Source: Phoronis australis (Eukaryota; Phoronida; Phoronidae). Taken from it: a stretch of DNA of 64,000 bases. Shown here one piece after another: positions 12,001 to 26,000 of the stretch (positions are counted from its first letter, which is position 1; each line of letters starts with the position of its first letter). Position numbers and translations under genes: made by a program. The notes under the pieces are model-generated. The model saw only the letters and a list, made by a program, of their open reading frames with translations, did no database searches and was not told the DNA's origin. The stretch is from positions 177,290 through 241,289 of the forward strand of contig NMRA01000007.1 in NCBI GenBank assembly GCA_002633005.1, read 5' to 3'.

Positions 12001-14349
12001 AGTGCAACTAGCAAAGTGCTGTAACTAAACCTATGGTTATTATTGTGATTAAACTTGTTTGACAGAGCTTGTACCAGCCTATCTAAGGGTATCAGGATGT
12101 CTAATAGAGCTCCTTGTATCACTGAGGGTATCAGGGATGTCCAATAGGGCCCTCTGTGGCTGAGTTATTAGTGTAAGATGACAAAGAGAAATGTTTAGAT
12201 GGAAAATGGTGCATATTCATCGAAGTGTTACCTTTTGCGAAAGAAACTGAGTGTACGTACTGTCACAACACAGAACATGAAGCTACAAATTACTGTGGTT
12301 AGAGATCACCAGTTTACTAGTTCATGTGTTATTTGAAAGCGGCTATAAGCCCGTGTTCCATTTAAAATGCTAACATTTGATTTAGGCCACTTACAGCGCT
12401 GTAAATTTGGCCTCCACTCATTGCTTATACTCAGATGAGAAGTGATTTTGTTCTTGCAAAGAATCGACAGTTCGTTATTGTTCAAAAACATGATAAGCAA
12501 ATAAAATGGCACGCCGTAAAAAATCGGCTTCTAGAGTTAGGTCTTGAGTAATTATGGTGAACTGTGAGTTTTTTCCAAGCTGAATAATCTTGTCAATTTT
12601 GACTAAGGAACAATTTGAGATGAATTTCATAACAGCAAGTGGTCTAAATCAAAAGTTTTTGTGATGGATGCTTTAATTTCAACGTTCACGTTTGGTTCTT
12701 CTATTTTATTAAAGGAGCTGGATTTCCATAAAAACAGAATGGCAGAAGACAGGAGGGACAAATTTGTCTCCGTCATTAACGATTTCGTCACCATCGCTTC
12801 TTATAAATTTTCTGAGATTGAAGACTTAGTTACAGAAATGAATGAAAAGGTGAGTGCCGTTGGTGGTCAGGTACTTCTGTCTGTTGTAGTTGATTGGGGC
12901 AGCTGTGTGTCAAGTCAAGAATGTTATACTCTTGTTGATTGAGTTGTGAATGCTGGATCAACGACGTTCTCTCACAACTTACATGGGTCATTGCTGCTCT
13001 GTAATAGACTATAAAGGTTTTGTGAAAACCCATGGAAGTCTAAATTTGGCTGCAGTTAGAGGTAGTCCAGGACTATGGCTTTAAATGATTTAGTCCTCTT
13101 GTCTGCTCTAGTTTCACAAGGTGCTAAAGCTGTACGGAGAAGAGCCTGGTAAAATGCAGCCCGATGAATTCTTCGGTGTTTTCGATGTCTTTTTGACCTC
13201 CTTCTGCGAAGCTAAGATAGAAAACGAGCGAATCAGGAAACAGAAAGAAGAGGAAGAGAAGCGAGCCAAGCTTGAAGCTCAGGTAAGACTTCTGCGCTTT
13301 CATGGGTACTTATTTGTCCCTAAGGTGTCTGTGTGTTGCGCCGGATATTGTACACAATCTAGAAATTCTAGTAGACAAAAACTCTATCTCTTAAAAAACG
13401 CTTTTTGCGGACAGAGGGTCAAGATAACTTATTAAGCATTGTTTCAAGCAGCTGATAATGGTCAGTGCTGTCCAAGTCCAGATCTGAGTAAGAAATAAGC
13501 TGTGGCTAGTTTTATAAAAGGTGGTGGTCTAAATCACGTTAGTTTTTTTTAAATAAGGGTGTTTGTAGCACTTCTAATGATAAAATTTAATGTAAGTTGA
13601 GCCATGAATAGCAATGATGAGACAAATTAATTAAAGTTAATTTCCTTAACAGAGGAAAGCTGAATTAGAAAAGAAGGCTAAAAATTCTCTGAAGAATGGC
13701 ACTGTTAATGGATCGAAGCAAGAAGACAGTGGTAAGCAGTGACACCTGGTGTATTATTAGTGAGAACTACCAAAACTAGAATTTGATAACAAAAGTCTTG
13801 TTTGTGCACTAAGTGCGTCATCAGAGCGATTTGTTGATGTCAGGAATGATGTCCAAATTTGGCAAACTTCGGAACATCATATCTCGGAATTGGCCAATTG
13901 GATTCATATGAGACTTTCAGATACTATGGTTTATGCACCATTCTCTAAAACTCTGTTAGGAATTGTTTTTAAATGTTCCACATTTGCATGAGGGGTTATT
14001 AAAAATAGCACTTTTATGGTTTTTTTAATAAACCCAAAAGTTGCGTGAAAGACAAACGAAATTTTTTGCAGTAAAGTAATATCATGCTATGAACACTTTA
14101 TTTTCTGCAGTAGTGTCATGCTGTGAACAATTATTAGCTTTTGTGCATTAGCATCATGTTATTAACAGTCTCATTTGCTCAGTGTTTCTTGCAGGAGAGT
14201 TTGATGATCTAATATCAGCTCTAAGAACTGGAGATGCATTCGGTGATGACATAGCCAAGATGAAAGGACGTCAAAGAAGGCGGGTCAGTGGGGCTAAGAA
14301 TGGAGACTTACATACAAGAGAGCGAATGGGGACCAAGAATGGCCGATGA
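1..14349 (+). CDS. DAAM: DAAM-type diaphanous-related formin, C-terminal part (17 exons, 5' end outside window)
   Basis: Exons read as one phase-consistent frame: 1-72, 1101-1218 (duplicate copy at 1705-1822), 2225-2372, 2826-2952, 3758-3880, 5592-5802, 7420-7586, 8696-8947, 9527-9633, 10152-10240, 10819-11033, 11605-11666, 11904-11964, 12715-12849, 13112-13282, 13653-13731, 14195-14349. With one copy of exon 2 they give 763 residues plus TGA. The order is: end of FH3 ([17 protein letters not shown]), a coiled coil (exons 3758 and upstream), a short FH1 of three proline runs (5715-5800, 7420-7470), FH2 beginning near [11 protein letters not shown] and containing [12 protein letters not shown] and [16 protein letters not shown], and a DAD with [16 protein letters not shown] followed by basic residues RQRRR. 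DAAM formins are Dishevelled/Rho-responsive actin nucleators released from DAD-FH3 autoinhibition (family knowledge). The FH1 is shorter than in vertebrate DAAM1. GTPase-binding and N-terminal FH3 parts lie upstream. Exon order and the VDTKSAT and KKKNIPKP segments favour DAAM over DIAPH or FMNL. Confidence 0.96.
977..2185 (+). repeat. 604-bp tandem direct duplication containing a DAAM exon, joined at an N
   Basis: 977-1579 is repeated at 1581-2185 with only scattered substitutions and a 2-bp indel. The single N at 1580 sits exactly between the copies. Each copy contains the same 118-bp exon (1101-1218 and 1705-1822), identical base for base, with the same acceptor and GTAAGT donor. Differences occur only in intron flanks. 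The exon is not a multiple of three, so splicing both copies in series would hit a stop within six codons. The exact coincidence of repeat edge and N makes unmerged allelic contig ends the likeliest origin. A true exon duplication is possible but less likely. Confidence 0.93.
1580..1580. other. Single-N assembly joins (also at 32986 and 53093)
   Basis: Isolated N bases occur at 1580, 32986 and 53093. The first and third border direct duplications, so they are likely closed gaps of unknown size. The one at 32986 lies in legumain intron 1 with no repeat at its edge. Confidence 0.9.
9991..10100. repeat. GC-rich GGCC-containing intronic repeat
   Basis: Within a DAAM intron a short stretch alternates motifs such as GCCGGGCCA, CTGGCCCGGCC and CTGGCCCCTGGCC, unlike the AT-rich surroundings. 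It looks like a fragment of a dispersed repeat or a foldback. No coding sense is visible. Confidence 0.4.
11841..11910 (+). repeat. 35-bp perfect tandem duplication of a 3' splice site
   Basis: 11841-11875 and 11876-11910 are identical. Each holds a pyrimidine tract and TTTTGTAG followed by TTTGCAG. The second unit supplies the acceptor of the 61-bp DAAM exon at 11904. Splicing at the first unit's TAG would read into TAA immediately, and splicing at either CAG breaks the frame. Only the distal TAG (11903) keeps the frame, so the duplication has created a decoy acceptor. Confidence 0.92.
12376..12654. mobile_element. MITE-like foldback element, TIR family TTTGATTTAGGCCACTT (copy 1)
   Basis: The left end TTTGATTTAGGCCACTTA at 12376 is matched in reverse complement by AAGTGGTCTAAATCAAAA at 12637-12654. 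The interior shares the AGATGAGAAGTGA segment with the copy at 32066. No ORF is present. The element lies in a DAAM intron. Superfamily is unknown. Confidence 0.6.
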
Positions 14350-17300
14350 ACTGGTGTCTAAGTTATAATTTACTGTCTTGCCACTGTTGTATTTGTGGAT
14401 TAGAATTCCAAAAGTTTCTGTTCAGTAATCAAGAGAAGATGCATTAAAAGTTTCATAGTCGTGGCTTATACATCATTTAGTTTCCACGGCAATTAATTCT
14501 TGCATTTATGCCAACAGCATTGTTATCCATGACAGAAGAAATGATTTTGATACTGCAATGCCTTGGCTAAACTTTCATCAACTTTGACTAACTTCTGTCC
14601 AATCAAAAGCTATTTATCTTGTCAGTCAGTCTTATTATTACCATTTGATGTTTATTGTGTGAGCTAATCCGCTTCAGTCCAGAGGCTGAAGCTCCATAAA
14701 GTCGTATGTGGCTGAGTTGTGAATGTTGCCTACATATTGTGAATGGCTGAGCTGTAACTATTGTCAACAAATTGCAACTGGAATTTGTGATGAAGTCTCC
14801 GTAATGTCTATAAACATACATGTGTTTTTCCTCCGGCAGCGAGTTGGAGGTATGTACTGATGTTTACGGGACAAGTGTGCGACGTCTCGCTCACAATTTT
14901 ATGCCTCAGAGCGCATCTCAGTGACAAACTGGCTTTTCACAAAGGACATCTGTCAAGAGGTATCAGAACTGGAATTGTTTATTCTATATCATATCATTAT
15001 GTTGCGTCCACTGTGAATGTGTTCCGTATACCTTAAAAATGAAAAATATTCTCTCAATTTTATCATGGTTAGTGGAAACGAATGTTACAGTGGTGAATAT
15101 AGGACAGTCACAAACTACGTGGGCTTTCTCACTAATAATGTTCTTTTCTCTTGAACAAAATTCTTTTCTCCCAACCTGTATTTTCTTTGGTGTAATTCCT
15201 TTCTTATGAGCACATTTCCTTTTTACGAACCAGGCACAGTGGTCCTATTAAGTGGTGCTTATACATTGAAATCTCCAACTTAGGTTTCAAGTGAAATTTT
15301 ATCTTTTCATTTTTTCCGTGCAACGTATGTTCTACCAAATTAAACACTTTTGTGTGTTAAAGCTTTGTATTGCAACTACCGTAAGTTTGAAAAAAATTGT
15401 GAGAATTTGCAACAACATCAGAAACCCTTAAAAATGAAAAAGAAGTCATTTTTACAATTTTATTATTTTTGTCAGAAATTGATGAGATTTTACCATACTG
15501 CTCTCTGATTGGTACAGTGTAAATCAAAACTACTAGTAGATTACGACTGGGTACAAGCAGTGGTTTGTGAGAAAAGAATCCTGTTGGTGAGAACCCTCAT
15601 GTGGTGAGTGAGCAAGGAAGTCTGATGACTCACTACTCGTTTTACCTGCAAGTGTTCATTTTATTCAGAAGAGCAAGATAGGTTGTCGTTGTCTGATGTT
15701 GTCAATATTATTCAACAAATTGATATCTTGTTCACTTTTTGTGGAGAGATTAGTGTCTGCAGTGCGTATGAAGATTTTGTGTTGTAATTATTCATTGCTT
15801 CATTTTGTTGGGGAAAGTCCATAATTATCAACGTTTTTCAATACTTTGTGACCGACCTTATCCTTTTCCATAAATAATCATTTTAAAAATTTTCTCTTCC
15901 ACAGATATCTGACTGTATAGGTTTTGTTTGATTTTCAAAATGTTGACAATTTTAAATTATTCCTAACACTGATAGTCAGTAGTTCAACAGAAATCTTTTT
16001 GATTCACAAGTTTGGTAAGAAAATATCTACTTTAAAGAATTACATAGAATTACATTAGTACTTTGTTTTATCAATGGACAGCAATGTGTAAACTTTGTAA
16101 ATATCCTGTAATTTATATTGAGATTATGTTAAATGTACTCTGTCTTCTGTCCGCTATTTATATTAATTTTGTTTTATTTACGTTTTACTTTTCGAATATT
16201 TTGTGCATTATTTCATTATTATTTACTGATCGACTTGATTTTGTCTCAGAGTGCTGTTTTAAATTAATGATGAAATTTAATAAGTGAATTAACTTGGAGA
16301 TTTTTTTCAAAGTGATACAAAAATCTAGAACAGGTAACTTAATAGATTGAAACAAAACTCTTGATTAGGTTCCATGCTTGGCCCAATAAAATTACTCCAC
16401 AGAAGAGTTTCAGATTTGAAAATCTTTTGCCCAAGACCCCCACTGGACTGAAAAATGAATGAGTTTCAAGTAAAATGTGGTGTCAGGCATCGCCTGACAA
16501 AATGCATGGTTTATAGATGTATGACTTTTGCAGTGTTTCTAAAAACAGTAACAAGGTTTAAAAAGATACCGAATATTACTCTGGCTAGTGTTTGTATGGA
16601 TTAAGTATAGTAAAAGCCTACATTTTGTATACAAACATGAAAACCAGGGATAAAACTTATGGTTACGGTAACAATGCTCCAGTTTGGGACAGTGTCCAAA
16701 TTTTGGGACACAGAAATCCAAGCTAAAATTGATTTTTTTCTGATTAGTAAATTTGGAACATGGATTTTTGCATGAATATCGCACAAATTGTGATCCGGTC
16801 TGAAAATAAAATTGAAAGTTAGTAAATGCTGATCATTTACATGTCAGTAAAAGCTGTTGCCCTAGTGCCCTTCAATTTGGGATGACAAATATTGCCAATT
16901 TCTCAAATTTGGGACAAACTGCGACCATTAGCGAAATATATATTTTTTCCACTGGCCCAAAATGGAGAATTTTTACCGTAGAACTTGAGAGCACGCGGAA
17001 ATGCTTCAACAATATTGTGAATGTTAAGATCATGGGTTTATTGCGAATTTTGTGCCTGTGATGAAATTTTACTTGTTTCGAAACCCTTTTCTGTCAAAAT
17101 TTTCAGAAAACTCAAAGAACATAACATTTTTGGAGACACTCATGGGGAATCAATGTCGTCGCCCAAAAACCTACAATAGGACACATATTGTGCCCTATGT
17201 GTTGTGATTAATGTTGTTCGATTTGTATTTTTTACAGTTACTTTTCACTCGTTTACTTTCATTTTCAGGTTTGAACTAATTAATTTTCTTGTAAACAGTA

Positions 17301-20089
17301 TTCAGCTATGCCATCAGTTTGTACTTATGTTGTGCAATGCAAATTAAACATGTTACTGTATCAGTTTTATAAGAAATACACTTCACTTAACATACACACT
17401 TTGTTTCATTTCTACAGTTGTCATTTTTAAGTGGAAAACTTTAAAATGGTGGAATTTCAGTAAATCCTAATATTATCAAGACAATCTCCATTCTGAAATT
17501 TCTTCATTAATCAGTCAAACCTGAAAATCTCAAAAACAAAGGTGGACATTGGTCCTCTCGACAATTTTTCCATTGTTTCAACGCATTAGCTATCACCAGT
17601 GTTTCTCTAATGTGGGATGGACTTTGGAATTGTAACTGTGGAAATCACAAAAGGAATACTGATGCGTGCACTTGCCATTGCACCTGGTGTTTGGAAATGT
17701 TTAGTCTACTGTTAAAAGAACATGGAAAAGTAGTGCAACTTACCTGCACGTGTCAAATAATGTGATGTAGCCATGCAAGGGTGTTCCCACATAAATGGGA
17801 TACCCATTTTATCCAAAATGTAAATAAATCGCCATATAAAGTTTCAAGATAAGATTATTCTCGAAAGCACCATTATATTGTCTTGTTTAGTTTTGTGAAT
17901 TTCCAACAGGTGGAGAAAGCATACAATGTCAAAAACGACTTCATTTCTAAATTAAGACCAAAAATCTATTTTGTTTTCAGAAAATGGTCTTTCCTGAATT
18001 TTCGTCTTCCATTGTAACATTGCTTGAATTTCGGTCATAAGTTGGACAGATTTTGGTCTTAAGTCACCTTTTCATGAAACAGGCCCTTGGATCATTTAGA
18101 AACATTTGGAATATTGTTCCACATTTTTGCAATGCTTCATTTGTGGAACAATCAGGTGCGCAACAACACACTATCGCACTTATTGGCTAACACAATCATA
18201 TGACATTAGTATGGGTCACGGACCAACTTTATGTTTTATTGACAACAGCGCTCTCTGTCAGATGGCTGATGGAAGCATAGAAGCCATCTTGACAGACACA
18301 CTGATTATTTCTAAACAAAAAATGAAACCCAAAATAGAGATAGAGCGCCCCTTTAAGAACTGACAGTGTGGCTGCAGTTGCTATGTACACAAAAACATGA
18401 AGTGGGCATCAATAATAATTTCATTGTACAACCAAAGGTAGCTAATATATAATGACGGTATTCTCATACATTGAAGTGTATACACGACTACTGAGTTATC
18501 AATACCTGACAAAAATCAAAAATATTAAGACAGAGACAACGGCAGTTTTGAGTTTTGTACAGACTTGGTTTAACAGGACAATCTGCATTTTTGTAAAAAA
18601 ATACAATGCATAAACAAAAAATAATTCTACTGAAAAATGCTACACAAAAATGGTCATGAAAGTTAATGGCACTTTAAAAAGGCACTTCATGCTTAAAATT
18701 GGAGCTAAATTTGCACATTTTAGAACACAAAACTACACCATAGATTACAATACGACAATATTCACTAAAACAAAAAATGTTTCTTTGCATAGCAAGCACC
18801 ACCAAGTGAACAATGTATGAACTAATTATTTGTAACAAATAAACGTGGTAAACAGCAAGTGGTATTTCAAAGAAATAAAATAAGAGTGGTCACAAAAAAC
18901 ACATCAATAATTTTGGCAAAAGTTAAAAATAGAAAATTTAAATCAGCTGTTTGATGCCTACAACACTGTAAGAGCAAAACCTGAGTACAGTCAAACCTCG
19001 TAACAACTTACATCAAGGGATATTCAAAATTTGTATGACATGTCGGTAGTTTCTTGATCGACATATACGTAAGATAAGCACTGGATAGTTCTATTGCTGT
19101 TTATGTTCTAAACACCGTATGTTGTCAAGAGGTTCGACTGTATATATAATGGCACTAAGTAACTTTTAATACTCACAAAATGCATGGCCTTGGATATAAT
19201 GAATAATGCACCCATCACATATACTTTTTAGTGGTCAAGTTTTGTTAAACACAATGTTCCATTTGTTTTTGATGGCCTCCATAGATACACGCTATGATTG
19301 GCGGCAAGCTGATCTCGCGTCAAAGATGACCCAGGCTCATGGCAGTGAGGAAAGCATAAAAAAACAAGAATTCATCTTCACATAACGAAAAACGTGCAAT
19401 TGTCCAGTACTCTGTCTCTCATAAAAAATTGTCACGGAAGCACTACAAAGGGGTGATCATAACAAAAACAACACGAGATCAGCCTGACAACTGACTTTTG
19501 AAATAGCCGAGCTAGTATTGAAATTCACCAGCAATCAGGTCTTTGGTGGACAGGCATTCAGCGCCACCTACAGATCCCAAGGAATGCAAATGGAAGGTTT
19601 CAACCTATTGGTATAAACTGTGTTTTACACCTTCCCTGCTGTTATAATGCTGGCAAGTTTCCACAGTTGTGCAGTGGGATGTACTAATGCCTTACAAAAA
19701 GGCAAACCTTTTGCAATACAAGGACACCATATTCCACACAAATCTCACCACAAAAAAGTACCTTGCTACCAAAATCAGTGGCTGCAGCTAATAAAGCGTG
19801 AGGATTTCGATACCAATCGGTGTCAAAAAGCTAAAATAAATGTGAGTGAACTTTAAGTAATCAAGCAATAGGAAGTGGAATTTACTCCTCTGCAGCTTTT
19901 AAATTAATGAACCACTATGTAGTAATTGAATATCAGATCACCAATATGAAAAGTCCTCTATTGGAGTATATATCTATTAAGGCCATTAAAAAACAAATAG
20001 AACGCCATACCTACAAAATACTCGGATTAACGAGGACAGATCTTGAGTAAATAATAGGTAACAAAGAATTCAATTTGTAACATTCAACA
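14350..20089. other. Convergent intergenic stretch: 3' UTRs of DAAM and legumain
   Basis: No ORF here shows conserved sequence or splice structure. The DAAM 3' UTR must begin at 14350 (+) and the legumain 3' UTR at 20089 (-). An ATTAAA lies at about 14442 and an AATAAA at about 16386, either of which could serve DAAM, but cleavage sites cannot be fixed. A pogo-like MITE at 18988-19140 is the only structured element I recognise. Confidence 0.7.
18988..19140. mobile_element. pogo/Tigger-like MITE with TA target-site duplication
   Basis: The left end CAGTCAAACCTCGTAACAAC and right end GTTGTCAAGAGGTTCGACTG form imperfect terminal inverted repeats. TA flanks both ends (18986-18987 and 19141-19142). 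CAGTC(A/G)AACCTC termini with TA duplication are typical of pogo/Tigger-type Tc1/mariner elements. At 153 bp with no ORF it is non-autonomous. Confidence 0.8.
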
Positions 20090-23000
20090 TTAATGACACA
20101 CTTTTTCAATGGCATCCACAATTGCATCTGTTGAATGACCCTTCTCACAGAGGTTAACGAATGTGTATAAGAATCTCAGAGCATAGTCATTCTGAAAACA
20201 AAACAAGAACAAGAATCAAAACCATGTCAAAACTAAGAAATAACACTTTCATTTGAAGAACTCCATAATCTCTTGGTAAAATTCCAAAAGTAATTTATGT
20301 GTAAGCATTAACTGGTTTGAAGAATGTTATATCAAAACAGTGTACTTCTGTGACTCATGACAAGATCTCCCAGTCAAATTTCACAGGTATTCTTGGGAGT
20401 AGTAAGCTTACTCAGATATGCCCCCTCTTGCGCAGTTAAGTAATTCCATTGTGTTACCCAGGCAGGTTACACAAAACAGGTTGGAACATGTCAAAAAGGG
20501 AACAACAGTTGCACTGCACATTTTTCTTTTCTTCTGTAGTAGTTAACAAATTTTTGCCATTCCAACAATGAAAAAGTTATAATTTTCAGTGACCGATTCT
20601 GTTTTTATAGTCCATAGTGTCTAAAATGGTTGGGAAGGAATGTTGCCAAGGACACAGTGGTTTTCAGTGACACACATTTGTGTTGCATTAACTCAAACAA
20701 AAGAACTTGCAAGCCATGAAAATCTAGGAGCTGAGTAAGTGGCTATTGTAATTCCAACCAGTAAGAAGCATTGAATTTCATAGTTGCCGATTCGAAAATT
20801 TGAGGTAGCACCTAATGTGACATCATTTCTAGGCAGCTAATTCAAGTGGACACTGTGACTGCAGGTGGCAGTCCAGTTTCTGTAATTGACTGTTAGATGA
20901 TGATGATGATAAACATAATGAACAATCGTGTTTGTTCATAATTTGTTTGAGCAAATTCTAGAATGGACCAAACCCTTTGTATGTGAATAATTTCAGACCC
21001 TAGCTTTATGCACACAGAAGGCACTGTGATATTTAGCTGAAAGATCTGGGAGGCTTCTAAGAAGAAAAACGTGTGGCTTTCAGCTGAAACTCAAAACTAC
21101 GGCAAACTAATTAAGTGCCTGCTTACTAGACAGAACATTAAAAATGCAACACGCAGGGACATCCAAGGCACAACAGTCAAACTGCTGTGAGAGGAATGAA
21201 TGCCCTTTTGATTTAATGGAGTTACTTAAGTCATCACTCACCTTAGCAATATTCATACAGTGATCATGGAAGTGTCGCATTGCAGGCTCATAACAGTCGT
21301 GATTGGTCAATTCTATCGCCTGGCCCAGGACATTTTCAACATCTTTATGCCTGTGATTTACCACAGCAGCGACGATCTTCTTGAACAACTGAGCAATTTC
21401 TTGACGTCGATCAAGAATTTCCTTCAACTCTTGATTAATTTTTTCCTCCTCATCTGTTGATTTAGCCTTCGCCAGAAGATGGCGCAAGATGGCCAAAGGA
21501 ACATCTGGGCCAGGAACAGCGTCCAGCTAAAATATGGGATGACACAATGAACACACCATTAAGAGCACACAAGTTTGCCTCCTTTTCAAAAAAGAATTTG
21601 ACTGCCATGCCATGCTCACTTCACTGGGCAATAGTTGTATAAGGAATTTCCACTAACAGTCCTCCAAATGTACACCCATGGGTCTTTGTTTGAAAACTTA
21701 TTCGAATATAGGACCATAGGCCTACCTTTGGAGATGCAACTAAAATTTCCCAGGAATTTTATAAGGTTTTCCAAACTGAACATTTTCAACAAGTGTCAGT
21801 CAAAATCAAAACTTCATTCGTATTAAATATAAGTCAGTTTTTCAAGACGCCCATTTTCTAGTAATTTTTAGAAATATTTTTGCAATCATGACCCATTTTA
21901 TAATAAATTTTCTCACAACCTCTGTTTCTGAAACTATTGAGTACCAGAAAGCTAAAACATGCCGCGGATAATTTTTATATAGCTCCAGGAACTTACTATT
22001 AGAAATTCTTGGTGATGCAATGAACAAAATCAGACAAATGCTTGGCACACTTGTTTATCACCAGCTACAGTGATTGGCTGCATTCTGACTTCCACCAAGT
22101 ACTCTTGCCAAATGAGATGAATGGTTGCTTCAAAAAAGAATGTCTAATTCTATAAAAAAAGGGTCCCAGGACAACGTGTCTTTTTTTTCTCAACAATTCT
22201 ATGATAACTGCGTCACTGTTTTGATAAAGGCGGCATTAAGCCCATGGTTTCTGTTAAAAACCAATTGATTCAGGCCACTTACCATTAGGGATATTATTCA
22301 AATTGTTCCTTAGTCAAACTAGAAATAATCTTAGGGTTTTGAAAGAACTGGTGCTTTGTTACCGGTTGAGACAAAGCTCATAAAATTTCAGGTCACACCA
22401 TGACAGAAAGTGGTCTAAATCAAAGTTTATTTTTAGACAGGTTTAGTGCTCCAGAAAATGCAGTAAGGGACAGGTCTTCTGACTTAATTTCGGAACAATT
22501 CTCTGAACACCTTTGACCAAGATAAGTCAAGACTGTAGCATTAATCTTATGTCACCATACTGTTTTAGTATTGCCAGAATTGCTGGTGTCCAGAAGTCAG
22601 GATTTCTACAGGGCCTGGAAATCTTTTTGTTTTTTAAGTAACATGCAGGTTGTAAAACATGGGTGTCTTCACACACACAATAGGTCAAGGTCAGTGACAG
22701 CAGTTTTTTGTGAACCCCGTTCTTCATAATACAGTTGAACTGTGCTACTAAACACAGCTTAACAAATGGTTGGTTTATGGTCATAGCTGAGAAGAAAGCT
22801 GTTTTATTGCTCCCCATGGATTCTGATTGGTTGAGCCCAGAATTTAAGATTCTTAATCTTAACTGCATATTACTGCAATGAAACATTACCGGCACATCAG
22901 GATAGGTGATCTTAGGTACGTCTGAGGGATTTATCAATTTCATATTTCCTTGAAATTCAGCCACTTTCTCTTTCGATATGGTCTGAAAAGAAGGAAAAGT

Positions 23001-26000
23001 GCTTATTAACACCCTGACAAGACACTACCATCATAAAGAAAATATTACACATAAAAAATCTTAAGACCACGTCAATTTAATCACCCCAAGAAAACATTTC
23101 TTTTTACTGAGAAGACTTAAATTCTCACAGAACAGTTGGAAAGCTAATTTTTATGATAATCACTAGTGATTAAACAATTCTGCAGAAATGACAACACAAA
23201 AAGCAAATTTAAATTTTCGTCATAAAACATTGAATCTCAAAAGCGTCCGAGCTATCAACAACATACAAGACCAGTATGATCCTAATCTGATCAAAATTCA
23301 ATCAAAGTACTCAAATTAAAGCAATAATTATATTACTTTTAAGCCACATGGCAGACAGATGAAAGTCAAGATTATACCATGATGACACAATCATATAAAA
23401 ACATGCCCTACCATGTCGCCATATTCCTCGACAATACTGGTATTTGTCTTCTTCTTCGTTATCAAGTACTGTTTCTGCAGTGTTTCTTGAGTCAGAGTCT
23501 CCTGGACATAAAACATGGAAATGATAGCCAACATGGAAATGACAGCCAACATGGAAATGACGGCCAACTACACAAACAACATCGAGTTGTTTTAGAATTT
23601 CAGAATGTTCTGACTTTACAGAGAAACTCACCGAGGGGTTGAAATAAAATAATATACACGGTAATTGAATGACAAGTTTTTTAATCAACCAAACTTGTTT
23701 TTCTTTGGCATTTCTGCCTGAATGGATTAGCGCTGTGTGGAGATTATGTCAACACTACTGTTTCATTTGTTTGAGTATGGTAAAATCTCACCAATTTGGT
23801 ACATCATATGGCTGACAAGTGAAATTTTATTTGCTTCATTTTCTCACAACAGATATGTAGCACCAAATAAATTCTACATCATTTTGACAAATCTACACCA
23901 TAGCTACCATCAGACAATGATTCTGAGAAATTGTGGCCATTGACAGTAATGTTAGAAGCCTTTGAAAAAGGAAGAAAGGTCAATTTGGCAATTGACCTAT
24001 CGCAAGCTCCGCCCCCTTGCATAATGTCGACAAACAGCAAGTTTTACCCAGCAACGTGTTGTTGGTCTGGTAAAATGGCACCTTGGAAACGAAGGTGTGT
24101 CAATAATACTGCATTCTGATTGGTCAGTTAAGCTGTAACTCAAAATCCTGGTGACAGGTCAATTATTTTTGTCTGAAATTGGAGAGCTTTTACTTAACAA
24201 GATATGATTTTGTTTACAAGTTCTGTCACAGATGAGTTTCCGCCACTACATCTACACTATTATGCAGTTCTGCATACAGTTCATTGCAGTGAAGAAATGT
24301 CTGACAAACTAATAAAACTAAAAAATTTGCACAAACAAGACCTAAATTGAAATTGAATTTGTTTCCCTGCCACGAAACGTGTGCATGACTCAAAAATTTT
24401 ATTTGGAATTGGACAAAAATAATTTATTGTAAAATATTCTGGCATCAAAATGGTTGCGCTCCGACGAGGAAATTAAAATAAGATCTTTTACCGACTGAAC
24501 CATCTCAAACCAGTGAAGGCATGGGGAAAGGAAATTACAGGTGTTTAGAAGGCAGCCTAACTTTCGTGCTTGACAAATAAGAAACAAAACACGTTTTATA
24601 AACAGTTATTTTGATGTTAAATATGAACAGCACTAGAAAGACACTAGCCATAAAAAATCATGACTTACCTTGTCAGAGTCTTCCATCCAACGAACACTGT
24701 ACACATCACCCAGATATGTGTGCCGATCATCGTCGTAATAGCAGGCATACGATGACTGTGTTGGACTAGATGCCGTTGTCACAAATACTGCAAAATTTAG
24801 AGCGAGTATAGTAATTTGTTATTACATTCTACTAATACATGTAGCACCCTTTAAAATGCCATGACACCTTCCAGTTGTTCATACATAAGGCGTTGAGGGA
24901 AACAGTTACCCATACAGTGCATTTCCATGGAAACTGCTAACACTGCTAATGAACCCCCATAAGAGGCCTACCACACAATCCGTGCCGATAGTAATTAGTG
25001 GGTTAGAACCTATGCAAGAATGTTAGTACATGGCTTTCATGAACTGGATCCAGCACAACAGCTTACAAATCACTTCATAAGATCTAGCCTGTTTACTAGC
25101 CAGCATGCCAAGAATTGTATGATGACGATGACGACTGGCTTACCTGAAAATCCAACAGGTGCTTGGTGGTTTGGTAATTGGCTCAATTATGTTGCACACC
25201 CAGCGGAATTAATCAGGGACATATTATTGCAACATAAATGTTTTAGGTTGTAAAAGTCACATTTCTTGTCCAATTTTCAAAATTCAAAACCTTATCACAT
25301 GTGCTTTTCACAAACTATTCAAATGTCCTATTTACAAACTTTCAAAATAAAAATTTAAATATACAGTTGTTGTCTCTAATGTGTTTATGATATGGTCTCA
25401 TTATCTAAAGAAAGATCACATCAGCAGCCTGAGGTGATTTAATTAAGCACAACATCATGGTGTTTTTGATCTGAACCGGAAAATTCTGTGGTGCGCAAAC
25501 CCGGCAAGTTGCCCACTCTCGACTCACTTAGGGTGTCAACACAGGATTGTTTTCATGAGTAAATAACAAAAAAACCACTTAGCCTCAGAAGATATTGCCA
25601 GATATGTTAACAGCATAAAGGAAGGGTCTTTAAACTAAACAAATTAAATTAAGTCCTGAGTCACGTGGGAACTTATTTGAACAGGAATATACTTTAGGTA
25701 AATATTCAGGTCAGCAGACAAGTCTTATTCTCAATATATTAACAGAATTAAAATGAAAAAATCACCCACCTTTTATCAGTTTTCTTGTATTGATGTGACA
25801 ATTTAAGCATTACCTCTGGTCTCTATTCAAGTATGTCAATTTTGTTTTGGTATTTTTTCGAAGATGCCAAATGGCATGATTTGGGTTGCTTAACTAAACA
25901 AAACAAAACTAAAGCAATGAGAAAGTAACTAGGCGCATTATGACCTTTACAATTGCCATATTCCTATACTTCACAAATGCTTGATTTCAACTGAGAACTA

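Noticed and set aside
22527-23012. 161-codon minus-strand ORF
   Set aside because: Only the first part (22890-22982) is real legumain exon; the rest is intron read-through after the GTAATG donor.
23311-23688. 125-codon minus-strand ORF with HFHVG repeats
   Set aside because: It reads the 18-bp tandem repeat and a legumain exon in the wrong frame.
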